Part shown: positions 35,070-46,348 of the stretch, in pieces
Layout: the number at the start of each line of letters is the position of its first letter
Numbering within the stretch: the stretch's first letter is position 1
From: Gnetum montanum
Taxonomy: Eukaryota > Streptophyta > Gnetopsida > Gnetales > Gnetaceae
Length of the DNA stretch: 64,000 nucleotides
Direction of reading: 5' to 3'
NCBI GenBank assembly: GCA_015680685.1
Contig: MNCI01008651.1
Location: forward strand, 396,120-460,119
The notes under the pieces: generated by a model
The model's input: the letters and a program-made list of their open reading frames with translations, nothing else
Databases searched by the model: none
Told to the model about the DNA's origin: nothing
Translations under genes and position numbers: made by a program

Positions 35070-35590
35070 AGGCCATTATGAGCCCCATGCTAGTTTTAGG
35101 CCTTAGCAAGAGGGCCAACACTAGTTTAAGGCCATTTTGGGTTGCAACAATAGTTTTAGGCCATTTCAGATCATGTATACTACTAGTTTAGGGTCATTTT
35201 AGGTCATAGTGGAAGGATTAATGGCAATGGTTTAAGGCCATTCTAAGCCATTATGGTGCTAGTTTAAGGCCATGGCAAGCTGAGTATAATGCTAGTTTAA
35301 GGCCATTTCAATCCATAGCAAGAAGATTAAGAGTAATATTTTTAGGCCATTCTAGGACGCATGGTAGTTTAAGGCCATCCTGGGCCCAGCAGGTTGCCAA
35401 TTTAAGGCCATGGTGGACCATATATAATGATAGTTTAAGGCCATGGTAGGCTAAGAGTTTAAGGCCATTTTGGGCCATAGCAAGAAGATTAAGATCGATA
35501 GTTTTAGGCCATTCAGAGCCGTGCGGTAGTTTAAGGCCATCCTAGGCCCAACAGGTTGTCAGTTTAAGGCCATGGTGGGCCACATAATGC
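35070..35590. repeat. Minisatellite with higher-order structure in E2
   Basis: About fourteen units carry TAGTTTAAGGCCAT with variable 15-35-bp spacers. A higher-order block repeats with a period of about 162 bp: CCATAGCAAGAAGATTA at 35313 recurs at 35475, with the following CATCCTGGGCCCAGCAGGTT and CATCCTAGGCCCAACAGGTT matching too. The G+C is above its surroundings. Confidence 0.85.
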
Positions 35591-35899
35591 TATTTCTCCT
35601 TTTGCAATTTTGGCTTTTATGATTTTTGTGCATTTTGATGTTTTTTATGCATAAGCTCATAACTACTAAAGGGAAAATGAAACAAGCGAATGCATAAACT
35701 AAGTAGAATGCATAATCAAAGAAAATAAGTGTGTAAACAAAGCGAGATAATGCATAATCTAAATAATCAAGCTAAATGTAAATGTGTAAACAAATGCAAC
35801 GTAAGCAAAACAAAGGTGAAATGCATGGTGTGTAGAAGTGAAGGGAAGGTAGGCACCTAGCATGTTTTAGACTAAGGGGGTACCTTAGTTGTACAGTTT

Positions 35900-36790
35900 C
35901 TTCCTAATCTCATGTGAATTAGGGGGCACATAGGGCCTAGACTGTACTATGCAATAGTCTCTTTAACCTTCACTTGCGATGTTGAAGGGCAACTCAACCT
36001 ACAAAGCATCCTCCAAGAGGTCACCAACCTCTTCCACTTATTTGGGTGGGTTTGCTTGATGCATTTCATCCTCATCCTTTGTTACAACCAGATCATCAAG
36101 AAACTCCACCCTTAACCCTTGGTTCGGGTCTATGTTGTTAATGGCTAGAAAGGCTGCATTGTCACCATGGATAATAACCTCATCACCTTAGTATGGAAGG
36201 TGAATTTCTTAGTGGATGGGAGAAGAGACAACCCATAATTGGGCCAACCAAGACCTGCCCAATATTAGGTTAAAGCCTGGCATTTCCTCTACAATGATGA
36301 ATTCAACAATAGTGGGGAATTCTATCCCTACCACGAAGGCTATTGTGACCATTCCCTTAATAATGATGCATGACCTGTTAAAGGATTTTATGCATGTGAT
36401 CTTTGTTGGTTTGATCTGGTCAACAAGGCCTAGTTTGTAACCACAATGTAAGGGATAACATTTGTTGCTACCTCATCATCGACATGCATCCTCTTAATCT
36501 TACATTTCCTAACATGTATTGTGATGAACATGGGTGTTTTCATGACCTGACCCTTCTCAAGGTTGACCTCGATTGCCTCACCACAAAATGTAAGGGGTGC
36601 TGAGCTCAATTCCCATAGTGCAAGAGGCAACATCACAACATGGATGGAATGCTCATCTGCTAGGATGTCTTCCATGATAAGAATGGAGGTCAACATGAGG
36701 ACTAGCACTTTGCAATGGGTAGAGGAGGTCATAATTAGGTCATACAGGCTCAACATCATGTTCTTCTACTTTAATGCTTGTTTAAGCTAG
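35900..36790 (-). pseudogene. E2 protease (decayed)
   Basis: Minus strand: LSLYDLIMTSSTHCKVLV (about 36700-36755), the SLFDLLQSSQKHR-like lead typical of Tat, then a PMFITIHVRKCKIKRMHVDD block (about 36470-36530). The catalytic place reads VDDEVATNVIPY where VDNGSALNVCPL is usual, so the Asp-x-Gly motif is changed to Asp-Asp-Glu. After a shift, IEFPTIVEFIIVEEMP and FNLILGRSWLA (about 36230-36330) give the distal half. It would have cut the Gag-Pol precursor. The long open frame 36430-36759 is part of it. Confidence 0.87.
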
Positions 36791-36889
36791 GCTAATGCAT
36801 CTAGGAAGTCCTTGTCATGGTCTATTTTTTTGTTGGCTTTGACCTCCTCGATACATCCTAAAAGATAGATCTCTTTTGGAGGAGACTTG

Positions 36890-37689
36890 GGATTTTTTTA
36901 TTTGGCTTGTCTAAGGGCCTCAGTTCCTGGTTGTACTTTGTTAATGGTGGCCTTTTTAGTTACTTCGGTCATGGAGATTGTGGAAAGGGGGACCAACTTT
37001 GGTGGACCTAGCACCTTTTGCTCCTGATGTTGTCTAATCATCTTATCAACTAGATGCTCATTAGGCTTACCGAGTTGCCACCTAGATAGTTTATTGGTGT
37101 GGCTAGTAGGATTGGCCCTTGGGGGAGAAGGGACTGATACGTTACCCACCACCAAACTTTAGGTAGGTGAGGGGTTAGCATGTTGCAAAACCCTAACCAT
37201 GAAGCGAGGTTGAGTGATTGTCATAGATGCAACATGGGTTGGGACCCTAACCATGAAGGATGTTGTGGGTGCCTAAGGTGGCACTTTGATGATGCAAGGG
37301 GGCCTTGAACTTGTGGGGGCCGAAGAGACCCCTGCATTGCCAAAGGGCAGATAGACCATGAATGGCCACTACACCAACTCTAGGTTGCCATGAATGTACC
37401 TTGCATCATCCATGTTCAAAGGATCCTTGTATACCCTCATGGATTTGTTTTAAGGCCTCACTGGGTTGGTAGCATCGAGCACTAGCTCACCTCGATCAAT
37501 CATTCATTGTAAGTCATCTTGTAGGGCCATGAAAAGGTTAGTTTTGTTTCTAAGAAATTGGTCATAATGACAAAACCTATCCATCCTAAAGTGTTTCGAC
37601 ACCAAGGGCTCATTCAAGGCTATAGACACGAGATTCCTTAGAAGCTCACAGTATCTATCATGTCTCTTATAAGCATCCTCGAACATCTG
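36890..37689 (-). pseudogene. E2 gag, C-terminal part (after E3 insertion)
   Basis: Minus strand from the E3 edge: FEDAYKRHDRYCELLRNL, then KHFRMDRFCHYDQFLRNKTN (about 37540-37600). The latter has the zinc-knuckle-like spacing CxxHx(n)...LK in Tat gag (FCRYHQ...H...C), with the last ligands changed, and ends MIDRGELVLDA. A basic, Pro-rich linker (36898-37155) leads to protease. Across E3 the frame joins that at 44661-44690, which confirms the insertion point. Confidence 0.75.
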
Positions 37690-38452
37690 TGATGAGTGGT
37701 GAGGTACCCCTACACTCAACCATACGAATACAAGCGTCTCACGCCCGATCTGGTCGAACTCCAAGGACTAAGTGCTTACACGCCTTAATGGAACACTTAA
37801 GGTTAATCAATTGTTCTCTTCCCAAACTTACTTGTATTGTCACGGTTGTATGGTTAAGTAAGCTTGAGGTATGTGATTTTTATATCTTTTATCTTTTTAA
37901 TGCCTATGCTAATGGGGAAATGGTGAAGAGACTAAGTGACTAACTTATATTAACTATTCGCTAACTAAGTTCTAATTGCCCTAGCACTAGTATCTGTTCC
38001 CACTTGCCGTACACACCTTGAACCAGTGCAACGCTGCTAGGATTACCAAATGCTATTCGTTACTGGGTTACCAAGTGTTACACATGTGCTTGAAGCGGTC
38101 GTATTGAATGCACTTAACTAGGAGAGTCAAGGGTTGAGAGAGATTAATTATCTAGGAAAGAATTTAAATATTTAACAATAATTAAATCCTATTTAGGTTA
38201 GTCCATATGCTACAAGGTTTATCAGAAATTTCATCTTTATTGTTGTACATAAATGTGTGCTTAGGTACAATTTTCTTGAATAAAGATCTGTTCACTTTGA
38301 GACTTCTACTACGGGCACATGGAAATTATTCTTACTCTGGAATGGTAAAACTGCTATAGTTTGGCTAAGGGTCTAGATCTAGATGGGTGAACAAGGGAAA
38401 GCTGCCTCTTATTTATAGACATGACAACGAGCTGCGATATCATGGCTCATCA
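37690..38452 (-). repeat. E3 3' LTR
   Basis: Aligns with 43836-44660 over its length. In the first 76 bases I count eight differences, seven of them transitions. It lacks about 60 bp of the palindromic ATATC-type subrepeats present in the right LTR. A TATA box, TATAAATA on the minus strand, is at 38410-38417. Confidence 0.95.
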
Positions 38453-38489
38453 TACCCCCATGACTGAATGAAAACTCGTCCTCGAGTTC
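38453..38489 (-). other. E3 polypurine tract and conserved pre-LTR block
   Basis: Minus strand: GAACTCGAGGACGAGTTTTC then ATTCAGTCATGGGGGTA and the LTR. It is nearly the same as in E4 (58505-58541) and E1 (22484-22520). Confidence 0.88.
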
Positions 38490-40290
38490 CTTACAAAATA
38501 TTGGGAAGAAATGGGATTATTAACTTGAATGATACTAATGGTGAACGGGGTGACATGCGAACAGATCATCATTACAATACATGAAAAATTAGTGTTCATG
38601 ACAACAAGAGTGAACACTATACACATTTGACATCCAACCTTATTTGGTAGCTGAGAGAGAAGAGAGAAGAGAGAGAGAAAAGAAGAAGTCTATTGTTGTC
38701 GATGCCAAGATTGCGCCTTTCATTGTTCATCCGTAAGAGCACCATCAATCTTGTTCCTTGCATAACTGTTTCAGCACCAGTCCATTCCAAGTGTTTCCTC
38801 CAGATCCAATCCATTATTGTATGATTGTCATCTGCACACATAACACAGTCTTATATTAGCAAGGGTAAATGAATCACAATATAGGTGATACCTTGTCTCA
38901 GTGTAAGGTCCATTGGCTGAGTTGTGATATGGCTAATGCAGATCTGGAGATATAATACTGGTGACTACCCAACGTGTAGGGGTTAAGAGAAAATTGAAAA
39001 AATTGGACCAGGACCCCCATGACTGAGAGTGAACCTCTGGTAGCGAGAGAATGGAAAAAGATAAGGAATAAGAAAGATGGAGAAAAAGAAACAACAGCAA
39101 CACCAATAAAATGGCTATCAAAGATGGAGATGAACAAAATAAATGGTGATTGCGGAAATATTTAAGGAAAGAAATTAATGAATGGACCAAATAGGAATGT
39201 CAATGGGTCCTCCCCAAAGCAGGCTCATGCCCTTAATGCCCTGACAATCCCACATTCAAAGAGTCCATAGGCTCTAGAAATGTCATTTGGAAGCAAGAGT
39301 TAAATTCTTAACTGCAAGAAGTTACCAAAAAGAAAAAAATGCATCAACCAAAATATGGACTATTGATACAACGGGCAATGAGGTGAAAAATGGAGAAAGA
39401 AGGATGGTAATGAGAGAATGGAATGGAGTCTCAAGAACAAGGTGGTGTACAGCCCCTTGTGTATTAATGGTTAATGTGACTTAGTAGATCTCATTCCAAA
39501 TCTAGCCTCAAACAAACCACGTCCAGTGACTTTGTATTAATACATTTTGCCAATCCATCCACTTGAAGTAACAAGAATGCTTCCACCAAAGAGTCACCAT
39601 CATCCCAACGAAACAAAAAAGGAAAACATAGGAAGAAAGAAGGGCCTTAGTTAGAGGGAACATGTTTATTCAGTTCCATAACTAGTGCTTGTAGCCCGAA
39701 TGATTATTTCATCTAAGGGGTGTGCTTTGAATTCTCACTGTTTTTTTTTTTTTTGCGTGAGAACCACACCATGCAAAGACTTATTATTTTTATTAGCTCA
39801 GCTTCCCAATAATGGAGCAACGTCAGAATGGCAAGGAAAACCAAGAAGGAAACATCACCTAAGAGAATGGCTAGCACAAATGCATCAAGTTCCCTTGAAG
39901 TCACACCCTTTTCAGTGCTTGAGTCCTTCCTTAGTATGAGAAATGCCCAGTCACCAATTTGTTGATAGTTCTTATTATTTAAGTAAGGGGACTATACAGT
40001 TCCAAGCCAAGATAGACCATAGAAATTCATGGATGCATGGATGACATGGACTCATTGCCTGTTATACCAAAAGAACCATACCTTAGCATTAACATCATAA
40101 CTCAAAGGTAAAAACGAAACATTAGCAATCAATGGAATACAGTTCATACCATCATCAGAAGCACTTATTAGGTGACAATCCTAATAAAATAAACAAACAT
40201 GCAAAGAGATGAAAAAGTATGAACGATGTTGCAAAACAAAAACAAGAAAAGTTAAAGAAATTTGTAAAACAAAAATGTGTAAAAAAAAAC
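38490..40290 (-). other. E3 non-coding 3' region
   Basis: No coding motif. A further CAGTCATGGGGG motif lies at 39013-39026 on the sense strand. The block 39190-39290 (with TCCTCCCCAAAGCAGG) has a counterpart in E4 at 60370-60450. The (T)n run is at 39741-39754. Frames at 38617-38841, 38898-39190, 39685-39939 and 39713-39904 lack family features. Confidence 0.6.
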
Positions 40291-40560
40291 TTAAAAAGAA
40301 ACTAAGGGCCTCAAATGATCAGCATAGGGGTTATCTCCCCCATGACTGAGTTGGAAGGGTAAGATCCAAAATAATGAGCACTTGTTTGAATTTTTTAGAA
40401 GTGTCCAACTTCTCCCAATTGATGTTTTTAGGTTATGGGTTGGAAGTTGGAGATGCTCTTGCTCCAGTGTATCTACGCTTTTGACGTGAGCGCAAGTTGT
40501 TCCCCCAGTTAGCTCCATGCATGTTGGTAAGTTTCTCTTTGGATCAGCTATCAACCATGA
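40291..40560 (-). pseudogene. Junction relic: protease spacer fused to post-integrase sequence
   Basis: In frame with gag-protease after one stop. It begins WLIADPKRNLPTCMELTG, matching E1 near 14305-14360. At about 40379-40400 it switches to sequence matching E1 17345-17385 (FQLSHGGDN against FQLSRGGEG). The change point marks the internal deletion that removed RT, RNase H and integrase, about 2.9 kb relative to E1. Confidence 0.85.
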
Positions 40561-40572
40561 GGTGTCTTTTTG

Positions 40573-43500
40573 TTATGTGGTTGCTACATATAGGCACTTT
40601 TGTATGTTAATTTCTTGTGCACACTGGTTGCATGCAGGCAATGTTGAGCATTCCTGTACGTGATCACAACTTGTATCACTGTATGTGATGCATGGAACTT
40701 TCTTCCTCTTGACCTTTCCAAAAGTGTTTTCCTTAGATATTTCCAGGGAAAGATCGTGGATTGCTGGGCATGCATTTATTGTATTTAGCCATGCCCTTCC
40801 CATTATTATTGGGAAGTCCCCTTTATCATTGTTTACTTGTATCACTAGGAAATCAGCTGGGTATGACCAACCACACACAGTGGTAACGATGTCCTCCACC
40901 AGTCCCAAGGGAACAGTGATGAACTGGTCAGCCAGCTCTAAGTGAATGTTGCTCTTTTCTAGTGGGAGCAGGTTCCAGGCTTTATACATCTCTTGTGATA
41001 TTAAGTTAACTCTGGAACCTAAGTCTAGAAGAGCTTTACGTGGTTCATTCCCAGTGACTTGGAGATAAATTAAAGGACTTCCAAGATCAGAGAATTTCCT
41101 GGGAAGGTGGCCCTTCTTAATCTAGTCAGTGATGATATGTGTTAACATAACCGTGTGCATTGAGCTCTATTTTTGGTTTGAAGGGAGCGCTGAAGCCTTA
41201 TTTGATGGAGAAGTATTCGAAGGCTCAACCGCTTGTGGTTGTGAGAGCTTGTTTGGATTTTTGGTTCTGAAGAAAGGTCTTCTCTTTGTGCAGTTGTTAG
41301 AACCAACAACGGGTTAAAGGTTCACAGCTCTCGTAACATTGCGTTGCAATGGTTGAGTGGGGAGTACCCCTTGCATTGCTGGAGCAGGTGATAATGGAGC
41401 TATTGGTGTGAGAGATGTGGATGGATTTGGAGGATGGTATGTATGTGGTGTGTCTCCCCTAGGAGAAGGAGTCCTATAATACTCCCGATCTTGGTAGTGA
41501 CATCGTGGTGTCACATGACCAACAGAGTCAGGTGGAGAGATTGGCTACTGCACGTAATAACCATATGGATCTGGTTGCCGGTAAGGGTCTTATTGCCTTG
41601 GCAGTGGCATCCCCCATGACTGTGGGTATTGCCACTACTAGTGTTGCTCAATAGGTTGTGGTGGAGTTCCACTTGGATAATATGTTAATGATTGGTGGAA
41701 CTGCCTTAGGTTACCTTGGGGATAAGGTAACCTTCAGGGTGCTTGTCGTTTGTTAAGTTGTGGGTTAAGTGCATACACCCTAGACTCTTATAGATGTGAG
41801 ATTACTGGGCAACATCCCTTAGGATGGTCATACTAGCATATTTCACATCCACCGTCATTATCCGTGGTAGAATCCACAACCTCTTCGGTGATGGTCATTT
41901 TACCCTTACCTTTGTTACGTGCATGGTCCAAATCCCTCTTTTTCTTTTTGTCATAGTCACTACATTGCTCCTTAGACTCCTCTATGATTTTGAGAACGGT
42001 TTCAAATCTACTATCTAAGGAGTCCCACATTTGGTCTACCTTCGTCGACACTTCTGCTGTTAATTTTTGCAGCAGCAAGGTTTTTCTATGCACCATCTCT
42101 TCAAGTGGTGACTCTTCCTCCTCCTCACAAAATCTCACTCCCCTTTTTCCGAGGGAAGGATCATGGTTGTACTCTTCTGCACTTTCTCTCTTATGTAGCT
42201 CTCCTTCTTCTTTAGCTACTTGTTCCAACAATCTATGGACCTGATGGGACCTAAGCTCTGATAATCTCCCTTGGGCATATGTTCCAAGGGTTCTCCTAGT
42301 TTCATGCCTAAGTCCATCTACGAGATGGCATAGTTGATCCTATTGCAAGTAACCATGGCCCGGCCAACAATGTAACAGTGCATAATATTGGCCCATGGTA
42401 GCATCCAAGGATTCATGATTTTCCTACTTCCATCCTTGAATTTTTTTTCACAGGTTAGACACCCAGGAGTACGTCTGATACTTATCATTAAATAGTTCGA
42501 TCATCGTACTCCACCTCCGAATGTTTTCCGATTCTAAGGACCAGTACCAACTTTCCGCTTCTTTTACTAGTGTCCTTGGGAACAACTTTAATTTTTTTCA
42601 CTCGTTTTCAATGTTCTGCAAGGCACATGCATCATGAAATGCTTGTAAGTGGTTCTGAGGATCAGTGTTGTATCCCCCCTCAGATTGTGGAATATTATTC
42701 ATATCTAATCTCTTGACCTTGCTATCTTTCTGGTGCCTTGTAGGAATTCTTATAGCCTCCATTATGTCTAACATGCTTCGGGTTGTGAGTAGGGGTTCTT
42801 CATGATCATTTCATTCATAGCATCTATGATGTCTATGCAGTTCCCTACTCTCCCTTCTTCCATGCCTCGATTCCTTCGAGTGCCCTCGTCCTCGCTCTCA
42901 ACTCTCTCATCGAGGTTTCTCACTCTGTTTACCTTTGTTCTCACAGTTAGGTTCCTTATGATTGTGTCTTGATACTGAAGGAGAGAATGAATGTGAGGAT
43001 GAAGGGGAAGAAGAAGGAGAACCATCACCATGATGATGTTTCCTACCTTCTCTTCAGTGGTCTTGGCCCTAATCGTGATGATGATCAGAATGCTCACCCT
43101 TATCGTATGTTTGTGTTCCCTCATTGAACACTTGGTGTTCATGGGGATCACAACCAAGGTTGTAAATCATGGAGTGAAGGCTCTAATACATCACCTCCTC
43201 ACCATCGTGAGGAGGGGGAACATCATTTTGTGGAGAGCCTATTGAAATAGGTTCACCATCCTCAATTTTGCTTAAGACGAGTGGAGCGTTATAGGGTCCT
43301 TTGTCCTTCATCGATGTATAGTATCTCTCCTGTCGCAAGTCCCTTTAACGTTGTGCTTCTGTGGGTTGGTAATCCCTTGTGTCAAAACCACATGCAATGT
43401 ACTCTACGTACAATTGTAACATGCCTATTCATGCGAGAGCATGAAGGAGCATGTTGGGGACTACTCGGTCTAGAGACAACACTATGTTACCCTCCAAGTC

Positions 43501-43686
43501 TCTCCAACGCAATTGTTTATCTTGATGGAGAATAAAGGTAAAGACGGGTACATATTCATCGTGATGAACATATACCACATGGAAATGTTGAGGAACTGGC
43601 AGATCTGGGTTACTTGTGCTATACCACCGACTGTCTCTAGTGTTGTTCCTAGGCGGTGAAGTGCTTTTGTGCAAAGAAGAAGACAT
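40573..43686 (-). pseudogene. E3 gag-protease polyprotein, near intact
   Basis: One frame of about 1037 codons from ATG 43686 (MSSSLHKSTSPP) to 40573, broken only by scattered stops such as TAG and TAA. Parts: HDEYVPVFTFILHQDKQL; a basic His/Ser/Glu linker (42790-43100); gag domain with LQAFHDACALQN and STMIELFNDKYQ (42440-42660); DGLRHETRRTLGTYAQGRL (about 42250-42310); acidic coiled-coil-like part (41833-42231); DHPKGCCPV (about 41815); Pro/Tyr/Gln tail with PQSWGMPLPRQ (about 41600); and retropepsin with ALLDLGSRVNLIS (about 41010-41050), ending in an FPIIMGR block at 40573-40989. DLGS is the Athila-type active site. It supplies capsid and protease but no polymerase. Confidence 0.93.
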
Positions 43687-43816
43687 TTTTATCTTATTCG
43701 GTGTGCTATTTACTGTTATCTTATTTTTTTCCTTTTGATCAACCCTAAGGGTTCGTTCTAGCTTCCCAATGATATGAATGATTTCTTATGTTCTACATAG
43801 CGCATAAACAACTAAG

Positions 43817-43834
43817 TCCCCGACAACAGCGCCA
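43817..43834 (-). other. E3 primer binding site, tRNA-Asp type
   Basis: Minus strand: LTR end CTCATCA, one base, then TGGCGCTGTTGTCGGGGA. It is close to TGGCGCCGTTGCCGGGGA, complementary to the 3' end of tRNA-Asp. Confidence 0.88.
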
Positions 43835-43835
43835 A

Positions 43836-44660
43836 TGATGAGTGGCGAGGTACCCCTACACTCAATCATACGAATACGAGCATCTCACGTGCGATCTAGT
43901 TGAACTCCAAGGACTAAGTGCTTACGCGCCTTAATGGAACACTTAAGGTTAATTAATCATTGTCTTCCCAAACTTACTTGTATTGTCACGTTTGTATGGT
44001 TAAGTAAGCTTGAGGTGTGTGATTTTTATATCTTTTATCTTTTTAACGCTTACGCTAATAGGGAAAGGGTGAAGAGAATAAGTGACTAACTTATATTAAC
44101 TATTCGCTAACTAAGTTCTAATTTCCCTAGCACCAGTATCCATTCCCACTTTCCGCACACACCCTGAACTAGTGCAATGCTGCTGGGATTAACAAACGCT
44201 ATTTGTTACTGGGTTAACAAGCGTTACACACGTGCTCGAAGCAGTCGTACTGAATGCACTTAACTAGGAGAGTCAAGGGTTGAGAGAGATTAATTATCTA
44301 GGAAAGAATTTAAATATTTAATAATAATTAAATCCTATTTAGCTTAGTCCATATGCTGCAAGGTTTATCAAAAAGTTCGTCTTTATTGCCGTACACAAAT
44401 GTGTGCTCAGGTACAATTTGCTCGAATAAAGATTCATTCACTTTGAGACTCCTACTGCGGGCACATGGAAATTATTCTAACTCTAGAATGGTAAAACTAC
44501 TATAGTTTGGCTAAGGGTCTAGATCTAGATGGATGAACAAGGGAAAGCCATCTCTTATTTATAGACATGATGACGGGCCACAGTATCGCATACGTGATAT
44601 TGCAGAAGATGACGCGATATCATGGCTGTGATATCATGTATGCATTATCACAGCTCATCA
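43836..44660 (-). repeat. E3 5' LTR
   Basis: 825 bp. TATA box (TATAAATA, minus) at 44556-44563. The outer 85 bases (44575-44660) carry three or four copies of a GATATCACG/CGTGATATC palindrome, decayed. Confidence 0.95.
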
Positions 44661-46325
44661 ACCTGCTTGTACTAGATGTGTCCAACTTTTAGTAGTTTGT
44701 ATAGCAATTTTGAAGATTTAAGGAGTATCAAGGTATACTTTCAGTGATCCTTGCACTCAAAGTTGGATCTCAGAGCCACATGCATTGTTGTCATCAATGA
44801 ACAGTAGGACTTATGGGATCCCGTTGGGAGAGTCAGTGGTGGAATAGTAGGACTTATGGAATCATCTTGGTAGAAGTCCACCACATGAACTATTTCGGAG
44901 GAGGCAGCCTTAAGCCACTTCACCTCTTCTATTAATGTTTGAATCAATTGGAATGCCTGATCCAAGCCTTGGGATGTGGTGGTGGGCTACACTGATTGCA
45001 CTACTTGTGCTGATTGTGTGGTCCATGACTTGGCTGCAGGCTGTGGGGCCAAGCGAGATGCTTGTTGCATTGGTTGGGCTACAAGCAAAGTGATCAGGAA
45101 AAACCACACGTGTGTGGGCTAGGACACTACCAAAGGTGAAGATGAAATATGCAAGACGTAAGATGCCGACTAGGAAGGGTGCACGGTATGAACAAAAGGT
45201 TGTGTGGGCATGATTGCTACCAATAGGAAAGATTAGGTAGGTTGTAATGATACCACAAAGGGTAAGTTGACTGGAGATACTACATCTTTGTGTGTGAACT
45301 GCATTTGGTGGGTCACCACCACAAGCATTGATCTGGAAGGTGACGTTGAGGCTATAACTATCTTGAGGAAGATAGGTGGGTGGGACTACAAGAGGACCAA
45401 ACTAGGGGTTGTCCACTAGAAAGAGGTGTGGAAGGAGTCCTCATGCTCGAAATGAGCTTTGAAATCATCCTCCTTCCCATGTAGGGGCTCCTCATAGTCC
45501 ATTCCTACTTCATGCTCACTTGTTTGGATGAGCTAGGCAAGGATCCACCAATAGGGTTTGATAAGTAGGATGAAGTCAATGGAGGAGGGGACGTACTCCC
45601 ATCCGTTTCAATGGATGAGCTCATAACCTCACTTTTCTTCGATATCCAAGTGGTCTACGAACAACCCCACTTGGAGCTTCATGCAGATGAAGTTGTACTA
45701 TTTATCATTTCATGTAGTATACTCAAGATCATGGCCACACAGCATCAGGGATTACCTTGGCCCTACCATGGCAAGACTCACAGGATGACCAATCTTGTGT
45801 TCTTGTTGAGTATGTAGGATAGCGAGTGTGCTCAGGACTAATGTCGAAGGTTGCTCAGAATTCATGGTGTTGATTGAAAGTTGCAAAAACAAATAGCTAA
45901 GTTTGAAAATTGTAGAAAAATGGCTATCTAAAAATTGTAGAAAAATGACTAACTTTGGAGAAAATAACTAAGTTTGAAAAATTTCAAAAAATGGCTAACT
46001 ATGGAGACTATGTTCTCTATGCTAAGAGCTAACTATGCTCTCCACTGAGAGCCTAGAATTTACCTAAGTATAGGAATGGATGCTTTGGGGATGCTACATG
46101 GGGTTTTAGGGGAACTAACGATAAGGTCCAATCTACACCAACTGGTTGGTAGATAATGCCTATGTTAGCCTAAGATCCAGCTACTACTACACGTGGTAGG
46201 TCCACAGGGGTGTTGGTTCTATGCTAGCCTAGAGGTAGTAACGGTGATGTAGAGAGCTAGTAACACTTATGCAGAGAGCACACGAGACAATAACCAATGA
46301 AGTATGAAAGAGGGAAATGGATCGA
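44661..46325 (-). pseudogene. E2 gag leader and N-terminal part (before E3)
   Basis: Minus strand. The first 450 bases after the primer site are non-coding. A long decayed frame then runs from about 45860: an acidic part (EVGMDYEEPLHGKEDDF, about 45440-45500), a Pro/Val/Ser/Thr/Gln-rich stretch, then LDQAFQLIQTLIEEVKWLKA (about 44905-44965) with coiled-coil character, up to the E3 edge. No zinc knuckle is in this half. It is N-terminal gag of a Tat element judging by position; likeness is weak. Confidence 0.6.
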
Positions 46326-46342
46326 CCCTCCTTCTAGCACTA
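46326..46342 (-). other. E2 primer binding site, tRNA-Asn type
   Basis: Minus strand TAGTGCTAGAAGGAGGG. Its complement CCCTCCTTCTAGCACTA is the 3' end of plant tRNA-Asn (CCCTCCTTCTAGCGCCA) with two changes, and the next bases TCGA continue the T-arm. It starts six bases from the LTR. Confidence 0.85.
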
Positions 46343-46348
46343 GAAAAT

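Larger units (their letters stand above)
37690..44660 (-). mobile_element. E3: non-autonomous Athila derivative (gag-protease only) in E2 gag
   Basis: 6971 bp with LTRs of 763 and 825 bp, TGATGAG...CTCATCA ends, and the flanking duplication ATCTG (37685-37689) / ACCTG (44661-44665) with one change. Primer site, gag and protease read on the minus strand. RT, RNase H and integrase are absent: the spacer after protease joins directly to sequence that follows integrase in E1. The extra ORF is also absent. To move it would need enzymes from an E1-like partner. It is the youngest layer of the nest and the best preserved. Confidence 0.96.

Noticed and set aside
42768-43157. 129-codon minus-strand frame starting MVVIPMNTKC in E3
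   Set aside because: Out of frame with E3 gag; it is a shadow of the gag basic linker.
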